DNA from: Martinezella tropici
GTDB lineage: Bacteria; Pseudomonadota; Alphaproteobacteria; Rhizobiales; Rhizobiaceae
DNA length: 64,000 nucleotides
Assembly (NCBI GenBank): GCA_000799755.1
Contig: JUHI01000015.1
Location: 1-64,000, forward strand
Direction: 5' to 3'
The first letter of the stretch is position 1; each line of letters begins with the position of its first letter. Shown one piece after another: positions 17,195 through 26,113 of the stretch. Made by a program: the position numbers and the translations under genes. The notes beneath the pieces were generated by a model. The model saw nothing but the letters and a program-made list of their open reading frames with translations, was not told the DNA's origin and did not search any database.

Positions 17195-18634
17195 TCAGGG
17201 CTTCACTTTGTGGCGGGACACCTCTGCGCCGGCATCATGCGGCAGGCTGATGAAACGCAGTGCGGAGATGGCACCGATAAGGCCAACGGCGAGGAAAGCC
17301 CAGCGGAAATCGACGAGCGAAAGCGTTTCCCCACCATGAAAAGTGCGCGAGAGATTGAGAACGGCGGCGGCGACGGCAACGCCCAGCAACAGCGAAACCT
17401 GCTGCAGCATGCTCGACAATGTCGAGGCGGAACTGCGCTGCGCAGCATGGATATCGGCAAACCCCAGCGTATTCAGCGCCGTAAAATTCATCGATCGTGA
17501 AAGGCCGGCAATAAATAGCAGGCAATATATCAGAAGGTCAGATGTCGACGGCGAAAGGAACGCACATCCCGCAATGCTCGCCGACGAGATCAGGCCGTTG
17601 ACGACGAGCACGTTGCGGAAGCCGAAAATCCTCAACATCTGCGTCGTGATTGCCTTCATGCCGAGGTTGCCGGCGAAATAGAACAGCAGATAGGTGCCGG
17701 CGTCGATCGCCGTCTTGCCGAAGCCCACCTGGAAGAGCAGCGGGATGAGGAAAGGCGTGGCGTTGATCGCGACCCGGCTCGCCGTTCCCGCCGAAAGCGT
17801 CGACATGGCGAAGGTCTGCACCTTGAAGGCGGAAAGATCGAGCAGGGGCTCGTCGACCTTCAGGAAATGCCGGGTGGCAATAACGGAAAAGACCACGCCG
17901 ACTGCGATCAACCCGACGCTGGCCACGAGTGCGGTGGTGCCCTGAACCACGAATTCGAGACCGGCCAGCAAAAAGGTCAACCCTGCCGCCGATAGCAGGA
18001 AGCCGACGACATCGAGCCGTGCGACCTTTTCCTCGCGCTGATCGGGCACGAAGCGCAGGACGAGACCAAGGCCGATAATACCGATCGGGATGTTGATCAG
18101 GAAGTTCCAGTGCCAGGTCAGGTAGGTGGTGATGAAACTGCCCAGCACCGGGCCGATGACGGGCGCCGTCAGCGCCGGCCATACGATCATCGACATGGCA
18201 TTGACGAGATCGGACTTGCGCGCGTTGCGCAGCACGATGATGCGTCCGACAGGCGTCATCAACGCACTGCCCAGACCCTGAACCGCACGAGCGATGATAA
18301 ACTCGGTCAAATTGCCGGAGAGGCCGCAGAACAGCGACGCCATGGTAAAGATGGCGATCGATGCCAAGAACACCCGCCGGGCGCCATAGCGATCACCCGC
18401 CCAGCCGGCCAGCGGCACGAAGGCCGCCATGGTCAGCAGATAGACCGTGATGCCGATGCTCATCGACACCGGCTCGACGCCGAAGCTCACCGCCATCTGC
18501 GGCAACGAGGTCGTGATGATCGTACCGTCCAGAAACTGCATGAAAAAGGAGACGGCGACGACAAAGGCGATGATGCGGGATTGCCGGCCGAAATTGTCTT
18601 CGGAAGGCTGCTCTATGGTCCGGGCGACGGTCAT
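17195..18634 (-). CDS. MFS transporter, DHA2 drug:H+ antiporter family
   Basis: A 479-residue inner-membrane exporter of the 14-helix DHA2 family (EmrB/QacA-like). Motif D1 at the first helix reads FLDGTIITTSLPQMA (about residues 34-48), motif A reads GWAGDRYGARRVF (about 78-90), and motif C-like sequence is in APVIGPVLGSFI (about 157-168). A helix-dense profile continues to the C-terminus. It stands alone, with no adaptor (EmrA-like) beside it, so it may work as a single-component pump. Substrate cannot be read from sequence. Confidence 0.88.
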   Translation of the reverse strand: MTVARTIEQPSEDNFGRQSRIIAFVVAVSFFMQFLDGTIITTSLPQMAVSFGVEPVSMSIGITVYLLTMAAFVPLAGWAGDRYGARRVFLASIAIFTMASLFCGLSGNLTEFIIARAVQGLGSALMTPVGRIIVLRNARKSDLVNAMSMIVWPALTAPVIGPVLGSFITTYLTWHWNFLINIPIGIIGLGLVLRFVPDQREEKVARLDVVGFLLSAAGLTFLLAGLEFVVQGTTALVASVGLIAVGVVFSVIATRHFLKVDEPLLDLSAFKVQTFAMSTLSAGTASRVAINATPFLIPLLFQVGFGKTAIDAGTYLLFYFAGNLGMKAITTQMLRIFGFRNVLVVNGLISSASIAGCAFLSPSTSDLLIYCLLFIAGLSRSMNFTALNTLGFADIHAAQRSSASTLSSMLQQVSLLLGVAVAAAVLNLSRTFHGGETLSLVDFRWAFLAVGLIGAISALRFISLPHDAGAEVSRHKVKP

Positions 18635-18835
18635 GACGTGAATTTCAAAAAATGACGTTCAAACAGGCCGGAGATTGCCGGCAATAATGATAGGATCATT
18701 GAATACGCCGATGACGGCGGCTTGCAAAGTCGCAACCACGACCGACGCCATCAAAAATCGGTACGGTGACAAAGAAGCCGCGATGCTTGCGAGGGTTGCT
18801 TGGCAGCGCCGTTTGCCCGGACAGCCATCCCAGGG

Positions 18836-19498
18836 TCAATCGTCCGAGTAACGCTGCTCCCGCCAGGGGTCGCCATACATGTGATAGCCATTCTTCTCCC
18901 AGAAACCGGCCCGGTCGGCGCCGATGAGCTCGATGCGGTTCAGCCACTTGGCGCTCTTCCAGAAGTAAAGGTGCGGCACAACGAGCCGCATCGGCCCGCC
19001 ATGTTCGCCGGTCAGCGGCTGGCCTTCCCAGGCGGTGGCGAGGATGGCGTCCTCAGCTGCGAAATCGGCAAGCGGCAGATTGGTGGTATAGCCGTCATAG
19101 CTCGTCAGCAGCACATGATGCGCCTCGGCCGTCGGCATAACGAGATCGAGGAGATCGCGCGTCGAAACCCCTTCCCAGCGATTGTCGTAGCGCGACCAGG
19201 TCGTCACGCAATGAATGTCGCTGACATGGGTGCTTTGCCCGATCGCCTGGAAAGCCGCCCAATCGAGGCTGAACAGCTTTTCCACGAAGCCGAAGACATC
19301 GAGCCGCCAGCTGGAGAGGGAAATCTGCGGCTGCACGCCGAGATCGAGCACCGGCCAGTTCTTCACGAGATGCTGCCCCGGCGGCAGCCGCTCGGTTTCG
19401 GGCCGGCTGACACGACCCGTCAGAAACTTGCCCTCCGCCGCCCAGCGGCGCTTGGAAGTCGTGAGCTTGCTGTCAGTGGGAATCTGGTCGTCGCTCAT
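18836..19498 (-). CDS. Sulfite-oxidase-like molybdopterin oxidoreductase
   Basis: A compact 220-residue protein of the sulfite oxidase/YedY fold (COG2041). The conserved Cys expected to bind molybdenum is in VSDIHCVTTWSR (about residue 97), followed by WEGVSTRDLLDLV and GGPMRLVVPHLYFWKSAKWLNRIEL, both family hallmarks. No twin-arginine signal or heme domain is present, so unlike MsrP (YedY) it looks cytosolic. No partner membrane subunit is nearby. It follows hutD in the same direction by 77 bases, but a role in histidine breakdown is not known. The 200 bases between it and the DHA2 gene show no recognisable feature. Confidence 0.85.
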   Translation of the reverse strand: MSDDQIPTDSKLTTSKRRWAAEGKFLTGRVSRPETERLPPGQHLVKNWPVLDLGVQPQISLSSWRLDVFGFVEKLFSLDWAAFQAIGQSTHVSDIHCVTTWSRYDNRWEGVSTRDLLDLVMPTAEAHHVLLTSYDGYTTNLPLADFAAEDAILATAWEGQPLTGEHGGPMRLVVPHLYFWKSAKWLNRIELIGADRAGFWEKNGYHMYGDPWREQRYSDD

Positions 19499-19575
19499 GC
19501 AGCTATCCTCTCTGCGGCACAGAAATAGGATAAGCGAGCTGAGCAGGAGTCAAGCCATGGACGGAAGATAGCCGA

Positions 19576-20139
19576 CTATATAGCCGCGATCGTGATTTGG
19601 AACAGCAGCGCCTTGCCCGCGATCGAGCGCCGGTCGGCGTTAGTGTCCGAGACGAGCAGGCAATCGCCCGAAGCAAGCGCCATGCCATCGATTTCAGCAT
19701 TGCCGCGATGGCAAAGAACAAGGCCCGTACCGCCCGTCAACGCGATTTCGCAGTCACCATCGACCGAAACGCGCCGCACCGAATGGGTGAAGCGTCCCCG
19801 CCGCGTCATCACATTGAGGTCCGTGATCGTGCCATCGATCAAGGTTGCCGAGGTCGGCGCATCGGCCGCAAAGGGTAGCGGCTCGCTCGCCTGCGTCAGG
19901 CGCTTGGCCTCATGCCCCTCGATGAAGAGGGTCATGCCTTCGCCATCGAGAATGGATAGCGTACGATCGATGCCCGGAAAGACCGAGAACGGCCCGTCCG
20001 TAGCAACGGTCGCCATGCTGACGCGCCAGTCGAAGTCGGCAAGCCCCACGCCGTCGGGCGAAACGGCGATCTCCACCGTTTCGCCGCCGCCGTTTTTCCA
20101 GGGCATGCGCTTGTGATCACTGGCGCGTAACAGCTTCAT
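19576..20139 (-). CDS. hutD: HutD family protein, histidine utilisation
   Basis: A 187-residue cupin-like protein of the HutD/Ves family, found in many hut operons; proposed to limit pathway flux by binding formylated or urocanate-type intermediates, but the role is not settled. The start reads MKLLRASDHKRMPWKNGGGETVEIAV, a family signature, and GPFSVFPGIDRTLSILDGEGM follows near residue 60. I chose the ATG at 20139, which leaves one base between the hutU stop and this start; a longer open frame into hutU is only an overlap artefact. It is the last gene of hutIHUD. Confidence 0.9.
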   Translation of the reverse strand: MKLLRASDHKRMPWKNGGGETVEIAVSPDGVGLADFDWRVSMATVATDGPFSVFPGIDRTLSILDGEGMTLFIEGHEAKRLTQASEPLPFAADAPTSATLIDGTITDLNVMTRRGRFTHSVRRVSVDGDCEIALTGGTGLVLCHRGNAEIDGMALASGDCLLVSDTNADRRSIAGKALLFQITIAAI

Positions 20140-20140
20140 C

Positions 20141-21826
20141 TTAGTTCCCCAGGATAGCCGGCAAGCGCAGGCCCTGCTGCTTGGCCCAGTCAAGCGCGAT
20201 ATCGTAGCCTGCATCGGCGTGGCGCATGACGCCGGTTGCCGGGTCGTTCCAGAGAACGCGCTCCAGACGGCGGGCCGCATCATCCGTGCCGTCGGCGCAG
20301 ATGACCATGCCGGAGTGCTGGCTGAAGCCCATGCCGACGCCGCCGCCGTGATGCAGCGACACCCAGGTCGCACCGGACGCGGTGTTGAGTAGGGCGTTCA
20401 AGAGCGGCCAGTCGGAAACGGCATCCGAGCCGTCCTTCATGGCTTCCGTTTCGCGGTTTGGCGAAGCAACCGAGCCGCTATCGAGATGGTCGCGGCCGAT
20501 GACGACAGGCGCCTTTAGCTCGCCGTTCCTGACCATTTCGTTGAAGGCGAGGCCGAGGCGGTGACGATCACCCAGGCCGACCCAGCAAATGCGCGCCGGC
20601 AGGCCCTGGAAGGCGATGCGCTCGCGCGCCATGTCGAGCCAGTTATGCAGGTGAGTATTGCCGGGGGTGAGTTCCTTCACCTTGGCGTCGGTCTTGTAGA
20701 TATCTTCCGGATCGCCCGAGAGAGCGGCCCAACGGAAGGGACCGATGCCGCGGCAGAAAAGCGGGCGGATATAGGCCGGCACGAAGCCCGGGAAGGCGAA
20801 GGCGTTTTCGAAGCCTTCATCCTTGGCGACCTGGCGGATGTTGTTACCGTAGTCGAGCGTCGGCACGCCGGCGTTCCAGAAATCGACCATGGCTTCGACG
20901 TGAACCTTCATCGAAGCGCGGGCGGCGGCTTCGACGGCCTTCGGGTCGCTCTCGCGCTTGGCCCTGTGTTCGGCAACGGTCCAGCCGGCCGGCAGGTAAC
21001 CATTCAGCGGGTCGTGGGCAGAGGTCTGGTCCGTGACGATATCCGGGCGCGGACCCCCGGCCTTCATGCGCTTCACCAGTTCCGGGAAGATTTCGGCGGC
21101 ATTGCCGAGCAGGCCGACCGACTTGGCTTCGCCGGCATTCGTCCACTTGTCGATCAAGGCAAGCGCTTCGTCGAGCGTCTTGGCCTTCTCGTCGACATAG
21201 CGGGTGCGCAGGCGGAAATCGATGCGGGTTTCGTCGCTCTCGACGGCAAGGCAGCAGGCGCCGGCCATGACGGCTGCGAGCGGCTGTGCGCCGCCCATGC
21301 CGCCGAGGCCGCCGGTCAGGATCCACTTGCCCTTGAGGTCGCCGTTGTAGTGCTGGCGACCGGCTTCGACGAAGGTCTCATAGGTGCCCTGCACGATGCC
21401 CTGCGTGCCGATATAGATCCACGAGCCGGCCGTCATCTGGCCGTACATGGCAAGGCCCTTCTTATCCAGCTCGTTGAAGTGATCCCAGGTCGCCCAGTGC
21501 GGCACGAGGTTGGAGTTGGCGATGAGTACGCGCGGCGCATCCTTGTGGGTGCGGAACACGGCGACCGGCTTGCCCGACTGCACGAGCAGCGTCTCGTCTT
21601 CGTTGAGCGTCTTCAGCGTCGCGGCGATACGGTCGAAATCGTCCCAGGTGCGGGCAGCGCGGCCGATGCCGCCGTAGACGACCAGCTCGTTCGGGTTTTC
21701 CGCAACGTCCGGATCGAGATTGTTCATCAGCATGCGCAGCGGCGCTTCGGTCAGCCAGCTCTTGGCGTTGAGCTCCGGGCCGCGAGGCGCGCGGATTTCG
21801 CGGATATTATGGCGTGGGTTGGTCAT
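20141..21826 (-). CDS. hutU: Urocanate hydratase
   Basis: The second step of histidine breakdown: adds water to urocanate, giving imidazolonepropionate, with NAD+ as a tightly bound cofactor. The 561-residue product shows the family's hallmark stretches: YGGIGRAARTWDDFD near residue 50, QTAGSWIYIGTQGIVQGTYET-like sequence near 125, the Gly-rich GGLGGMGGAQPLA near 170, and HHGGGVGMGFSQHSGM near the C-terminus. The ATG at 21826 follows the hutH stop by one base and gives the usual N-terminus (MTNPRHNIREIRAPRG). An upstream ATG in the same frame (21871) would overlap hutH and is less likely. Confidence 0.97.
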   Translation of the reverse strand: MTNPRHNIREIRAPRGPELNAKSWLTEAPLRMLMNNLDPDVAENPNELVVYGGIGRAARTWDDFDRIAATLKTLNEDETLLVQSGKPVAVFRTHKDAPRVLIANSNLVPHWATWDHFNELDKKGLAMYGQMTAGSWIYIGTQGIVQGTYETFVEAGRQHYNGDLKGKWILTGGLGGMGGAQPLAAVMAGACCLAVESDETRIDFRLRTRYVDEKAKTLDEALALIDKWTNAGEAKSVGLLGNAAEIFPELVKRMKAGGPRPDIVTDQTSAHDPLNGYLPAGWTVAEHRAKRESDPKAVEAAARASMKVHVEAMVDFWNAGVPTLDYGNNIRQVAKDEGFENAFAFPGFVPAYIRPLFCRGIGPFRWAALSGDPEDIYKTDAKVKELTPGNTHLHNWLDMARERIAFQGLPARICWVGLGDRHRLGLAFNEMVRNGELKAPVVIGRDHLDSGSVASPNRETEAMKDGSDAVSDWPLLNALLNTASGATWVSLHHGGGVGMGFSQHSGMVICADGTDDAARRLERVLWNDPATGVMRHADAGYDIALDWAKQQGLRLPAILGN

Positions 21827-21827
21827 G

Positions 21828-23363
21828 TCACATCTCCAAGGAAGGCAGGATGTCGGTTGAAATCGAGGCATTGAGGGCGCCGGAAGCGATCAGATCGCTG
21901 GCGGCCTTGAGGTCGTTTGCCATGTAGCGGTCTACCTCCAGCGAAGGGACGGCGGCACGGATGGCGGCAATTGCAAGCTTCAGTTCCGGGCTGGTGACCA
22001 GCGGTGCGCGCAGCTCCACACCCTGGGCAGCCGTCAGCGCCTCGATGCCGATGATGGCGAAGAGGTTTTCGGTCATGCCGAGCAGGCGGCGCGCGCCATG
22101 GCAGGCCATGGACACATGGTCTTCCTGGTTGGCCGACGTCGGCGTCGAATCGACCGAGGCCGGATGCGACATCTGCTTGTTTTCGGACATCAGCGCCGCC
22201 GAGGTCACTTCGGCAATCATCAGGCCCGAGTTCAGGCCCGGCTTCTTGGCGAGGAAGGCCGGCAGGCCATAGCTCAGCGCGGGGTCGACGAGCAGCGCGA
22301 TACGGCGCTGCGCAATCGCGCCGATTTCGCAAACGGCAATCGCGATCTGGTCGGCGGCAAAGGCGACGGGCTCGGCGTGGAAATTGCCGCCGGAAACGAC
22401 GGAATTGTCCGAAAGCACCAGCGGATTGTCGGTGACGGCGTTGGCCTCGATTTCGAGCGTGCGGCCGACGGAGCGCAGAAGGTCGAGGCAGGCGCCATCC
22501 ACCTGCGGCTGGCAGCGGATGCAATAGGGGTCCTGTACGCGCTCGTCGCCCTCGATATGGCTTTCGCGGATCACAGAGCCGGCGAGCAAGCCGCGAAGGG
22601 CAGCGGCCGTATCGATCTGGCCCTTATGGCCGCGCAGCGTATGGATATCGGGATGAAACGGTGCTGAGGAGCCCATCGCCGCATCGGTCGACATGGCGCC
22701 GGTGATGAGGGCGGCCTGCGCGGCGCGATGGGCGCGAAAGAGGCCGGCAAGCGCAAGGCCGGTCGAAACCTGCGTACCGTTGATCAGTGCCAAGCCTTCC
22801 TTGGCGGCGAGCACGACCGGCTTCAAGCCGGCCTTCTCGAGCGCTGCAGCGCCGGACAGCTGTTCGCCGGCGTAGAAGGCTTCGCCATGACCCATCATGA
22901 CGGCGGTCATATGCGCGAGCGGTGCCAAATCGCCCGATGCGCCGACGGAACCCTTTTCGGGGATCACGGGAACGACGCCCTTTTCGAGCATGCCTTCGAT
23001 CAACCGCACCAGCTCCAGCCGCACGCCGGACGCGCCGCGTCCGAGCGAAACCAGCTTCAGCGACATGATAAGACGAACGACATTCTCGGGCAGCGGCTGG
23101 CCGACACCGCAGCAATGCGAGAGGATGAGATTGTGCTGCAGCGTCGCAACATCGGCGCTGTCGATCTTGATGGACGCCAGTTTGCCGAAGCCGGTGTTGA
23201 TGCCATAGACCGGCGCGTTGCCGGCGGCGATTTCAGCGATGCGAGCGGCCGCCTTGGCGATGCCGGCATCGAAGGAGGCATCGAGCCTGGCCGGCTCACC
23301 GGTCCAGTAGATTGCCGCCAATTGCGCGAGCGAAACGGAGCCGGGGTGGAGAACGACGGTCAT
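21828..23363 (-). CDS. hutH: Histidine ammonia-lyase
   Basis: The first step: deaminates L-histidine to urocanate. The 511-residue protein carries the Ala-Ser-Gly triad that forms the MIO prosthetic group, in GSVGASGDLAPLAH (about residues 139-152). The N-terminal active-site tyrosine region reads VYGINTGFGKLAS (about 52-64) and the family pattern QEDHVSMACHGARR is found near residue 412. Start and stop are fixed by tight packing: the ATG overlaps the hutI stop by four bases, and hutU starts one base after its stop. Confidence 0.97.
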   Translation of the reverse strand: MTVVLHPGSVSLAQLAAIYWTGEPARLDASFDAGIAKAAARIAEIAAGNAPVYGINTGFGKLASIKIDSADVATLQHNLILSHCCGVGQPLPENVVRLIMSLKLVSLGRGASGVRLELVRLIEGMLEKGVVPVIPEKGSVGASGDLAPLAHMTAVMMGHGEAFYAGEQLSGAAALEKAGLKPVVLAAKEGLALINGTQVSTGLALAGLFRAHRAAQAALITGAMSTDAAMGSSAPFHPDIHTLRGHKGQIDTAAALRGLLAGSVIRESHIEGDERVQDPYCIRCQPQVDGACLDLLRSVGRTLEIEANAVTDNPLVLSDNSVVSGGNFHAEPVAFAADQIAIAVCEIGAIAQRRIALLVDPALSYGLPAFLAKKPGLNSGLMIAEVTSAALMSENKQMSHPASVDSTPTSANQEDHVSMACHGARRLLGMTENLFAIIGIEALTAAQGVELRAPLVTSPELKLAIAAIRAAVPSLEVDRYMANDLKAASDLIASGALNASISTDILPSLEM

Positions 23364-24616
23364 CGGTTGAACCTTTTTCCCTTGAAGACATGGGCATGGA
23401 GGGGATTGAAGCCGATGCGGTAGACGAGCTCCGCCAGGCTTTCGACATCCCAGATGGCAAAATCGGCCGACTTGCCGGCTTCGAGCGTGCCCGTTTCAGA
23501 GAGCAGCCCAAGGGCACGCGCGCCCTCGCGCGTCGCGCCGGCAAGGCATTCTTCCACGGTCAGGCCAAAGAGCGTCGCGGCCATGTTCATGGTGAACAGC
23601 ATCGAGGTCAGCGGCGACGTGCCGGGGTTGCAGTCCGTTGCGATCGCGATCGGCACGCCGGCATCACGCAGCGCCTGCACCGGCGGCTTCTGCTTTTCAT
23701 GAATGGCATAGAAGGCGCCGGGGAGAAGCACGGCAACAGTGCCGGAAGCAGCCATTGCCTTGACGCCGTCTTGATCCAGATATTCGACGTGATCGGCTGA
23801 CAGCGCGCCATAGGAAGCGGCAAGCTTCGCACCGCCGAGATTGGAGAGCTGTTCCGCATGCAGCTTCATCGGGATGCCAAGCGACTTGGCAAGATCGAAA
23901 ACGCGGGCGATTTCCGCTGTCGAAAAGGCGATGCCCTCGCAGAAGCCGTCGACCGCATCGACGAGCCCTTCGGCATGAGCCTGCTTAAGGCCCGGCAGCA
24001 CGACATCAGTGATATAGTCGCCGTTGCGGCCCTTGTAATCGGCCGGCGTGGCATGAGCGCCCAGATAGGAAGTGACGACACGAACCGGGCGAACTTCGCC
24101 GAGCTTACGCGCGGCGCGCAGCATTTTCAGCTCGGATTCGACGCTGAGACCGTATCCGGACTTCACTTCGATGGTGGTCACGCCTTCGGAAAGCAGCGTA
24201 TCGAGCCGCGGCAGCGCGACGGCAACGAGTTCATCGACGGAAAGCGCACGGGTCGCATTGACGGAGGAAACGATGCCGCCGCCGGCCCGCGCGATCTCTT
24301 CATAGCTTGCGCCTTCCAGCCGCATCTCGAATTCGCGGGCGCGATTACCGCCATAGACGATATGCGTATGGCAATCGACGAGGCCGGGGGTCACCCAGCG
24401 TCCCTCGAGATCGATCGCTTCGGCACCGGAGGTATCAGGCAAGTCGGCTTCGCTGCCCGCAAAGACGATGCGGCCATCCCTCGTCAGGATCGCACCCTTC
24501 TCGATCGTGCCGAGCCGGGCCTCGCCTTCTTTCAAGGTCGCGAGACGCGCGTTGCGCCACACGCGGCTTGCCGCGCCGTTTTCCTTGCCATTGTCGGAAA
24601 AATTGTTCCCACCCAT
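23360..24616 (-). CDS. hutI: Imidazolonepropionase
   Basis: The third step: opens the imidazolone ring to give N-formimino-L-glutamate. A 418-residue amidohydrolase-superfamily enzyme with the metal-binding HxH in LVDCHTHIVYGG (about residue 85), further His ligands in KLHAEQLS and ADHVEYL, and the Asp in ATDCNPGTSPL. I chose the ATG at 24616 (MGGNNFSDNGK), with GAGGAAAGG upstream; a longer frame to 24937 would run across the operator and into hutF. It is the first gene of the leftward hutIHUD operon, starting about 30 bases from the HutC-like palindrome. Confidence 0.96.
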   Translation of the reverse strand: MGGNNFSDNGKENGAASRVWRNARLATLKEGEARLGTIEKGAILTRDGRIVFAGSEADLPDTSGAEAIDLEGRWVTPGLVDCHTHIVYGGNRAREFEMRLEGASYEEIARAGGGIVSSVNATRALSVDELVAVALPRLDTLLSEGVTTIEVKSGYGLSVESELKMLRAARKLGEVRPVRVVTSYLGAHATPADYKGRNGDYITDVVLPGLKQAHAEGLVDAVDGFCEGIAFSTAEIARVFDLAKSLGIPMKLHAEQLSNLGGAKLAASYGALSADHVEYLDQDGVKAMAASGTVAVLLPGAFYAIHEKQKPPVQALRDAGVPIAIATDCNPGTSPLTSMLFTMNMAATLFGLTVEECLAGATREGARALGLLSETGTLEAGKSADFAIWDVESLAELVYRIGFNPLHAHVFKGKRFNR

Positions 24617-24646
24617 CAGCTTTACGCCTTTCCTCGTTGGCTCATA

Positions 24647-24658
24647 ATGTATATACAT
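24647..24658. promoter_or_regulatory. HutC operator candidate between hutI and hutF
   Basis: A perfect 12-base palindrome, ATGTATATACAT, lies in the 101-base gap between the divergent hutI and hutF starts. Known HutC sites in Pseudomonas and Klebsiella centre on TGTATATACA-like sequences, which this contains exactly. One site could repress both operons, released by urocanate. Confidence 0.8.
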
Positions 24659-24717
24659 AATCGAAAGGCTGACAAGAGGGATTTTGGACTCCGCGTCCAA
24701 AAGGAAAGGGTGAGACC

Positions 24718-26061
24718 ATGACGACACTTCATGCACGCACTGCATTGCTTGGCGACGGATGGCACGAGAATGTGCGGTTGACCCTCGAAGGCGGACGGAT
24801 CGCCGCCATTGCGACGGATGTCGCAGCCGAAGCCGGTGACAGCAGGCAGGATGTTCTGGTGCCGGCGATGCCGAACCTCCACAGCCATGCCTTCCAGCGC
24901 GCCATGGCCGGCCTTGCCGAAGTCCGCGGCCCGGCAAACGACAGCTTCTGGAGCTGGCGTACCGTCATGTACAAGTTCGCCCTGTCGATGACCCCGGATC
25001 ATGTCGAGGCCGTCGCCGCGCAGCTCTACATGGAGATGCTGGAAGCCGGCTTCTCCCGCGTCGGTGAATTCCACTATCTGCATCATGACAAGGACGGCAG
25101 CCATTATGCCAATATCGCCGAGCTCGCCGAGCGCATCGGCGCTGCCAGCGCCGAGACCGGCATCGCGCTGACGCTGCTCCCCGTCTTCTATGCCCATTCC
25201 GGTTTCGGGGGCGCCGCGCCCATCGAGGGCCAGCGTCGCTTCATCAATTCGATCGAGAGCTTCGAAGCGCTGATATCAGGCTGCCGCACCGTCACCAGCC
25301 GCCTGCCCGGCGCCGAACTCGGCATCGCGCCGCATAGCCTGCGCGCCGTGACGCCGAAAGAGCTGGCAAAGCTCGTGCCGATCGCCGGCGACGGGCCGGT
25401 CCACATCCATGTCGCCGAGCAGGTGAAGGAAGTGGAAGACTGTATCGCCTGGTCGGGTGCCCGCCCCGTGCAGTGGCTGCTGGACAACGCGCCTGTCAAT
25501 GATCGCTGGTGCCTGATCCATGCCACGCACATGACCGAGGACGAAACCCGGCGCATGGCCAGAAGCGGCGCGATCGCCGGCCTCTGCCCGATCACCGAAG
25601 CCAATCTCGGCGACGGCGTTTTCGAAGCGCCGCTCTTCCTCGAAGAAGGCGGCCGCTACGGCGTTGGCTCGGATTCCAACGTCCTGATTTCGGTGCCCGA
25701 GGAGCTGCGGCAGCTCGAATATTCGCAGCGCCTCGCACGTCGCGCCCGTAACGTCATCGCCACGACCGGCGGCTCGACGGCCCGCATGCTGTTCGACGGC
25801 GCCTTGGCGGGCGGCGGCACAGCCCTGAAGGCACCCGCGGGTCTTGCCGTCGGCAACCATGCCGACATCGTTTCGCTCGACACGAGCGCCGTGCCTTACC
25901 TCTCCGGCGACCGCATCCTCGATCACTGGACCTTTGCCGGCGGCGTCAAGGTCGATGGTGTCTGGGTTCTCGGTCGCAAGCAGGTCGAAGCAGGGCGCCA
26001 CGGCAAGAGAGAGGCGATCTCTGCGCGCTTCCGTAAAGCGATGGCCGAACTCATTGGTTAA
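24718..26061 (+). CDS. hutF: Formimidoylglutamate deiminase
   Basis: Converts N-formimino-L-glutamate to N-formyl-L-glutamate and ammonia, the fourth step of the five-step histidine pathway. The 447-residue amidohydrolase has the metal motif in PNLHSHAFQRAMAG (about residues 53-66), HVAEQ near 232, HATHMTEDE near 265 and GSDSNVLISV-type Asp ligand near 321. Its presence shows that this organism uses the deiminase branch, which needs an N-formylglutamate deformylase (HutG); none is in the window. It is divergent from hutI and probably shares an operon with hutC, 52 bases downstream. Confidence 0.96.
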   Translation: MTTLHARTALLGDGWHENVRLTLEGGRIAAIATDVAAEAGDSRQDVLVPAMPNLHSHAFQRAMAGLAEVRGPANDSFWSWRTVMYKFALSMTPDHVEAVAAQLYMEMLEAGFSRVGEFHYLHHDKDGSHYANIAELAERIGAASAETGIALTLLPVFYAHSGFGGAAPIEGQRRFINSIESFEALISGCRTVTSRLPGAELGIAPHSLRAVTPKELAKLVPIAGDGPVHIHVAEQVKEVEDCIAWSGARPVQWLLDNAPVNDRWCLIHATHMTEDETRRMARSGAIAGLCPITEANLGDGVFEAPLFLEEGGRYGVGSDSNVLISVPEELRQLEYSQRLARRARNVIATTGGSTARMLFDGALAGGGTALKAPAGLAVGNHADIVSLDTSAVPYLSGDRILDHWTFAGGVKVDGVWVLGRKQVEAGRHGKREAISARFRKAMAELIG

Positions 26062-26113
26062 AAACCGCTTTTCCTCCCATTGATTGGCCCCTAAATAACG
26101 TCCGGTAAATCCC

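Noticed and set aside
18696..18947. 83-codon frame upstream of the DHA2 gene
   Set aside because: Overlaps the sulfite-oxidase-like gene out of frame and is Arg/Gly-rich without conservation signs.
20140..20373. N-terminal extension of hutD into hutU
   Set aside because: The extra 78 residues are an out-of-frame reading of hutU; the MKLLRASDHKRMPWKNGGGE start is typical of HutD.
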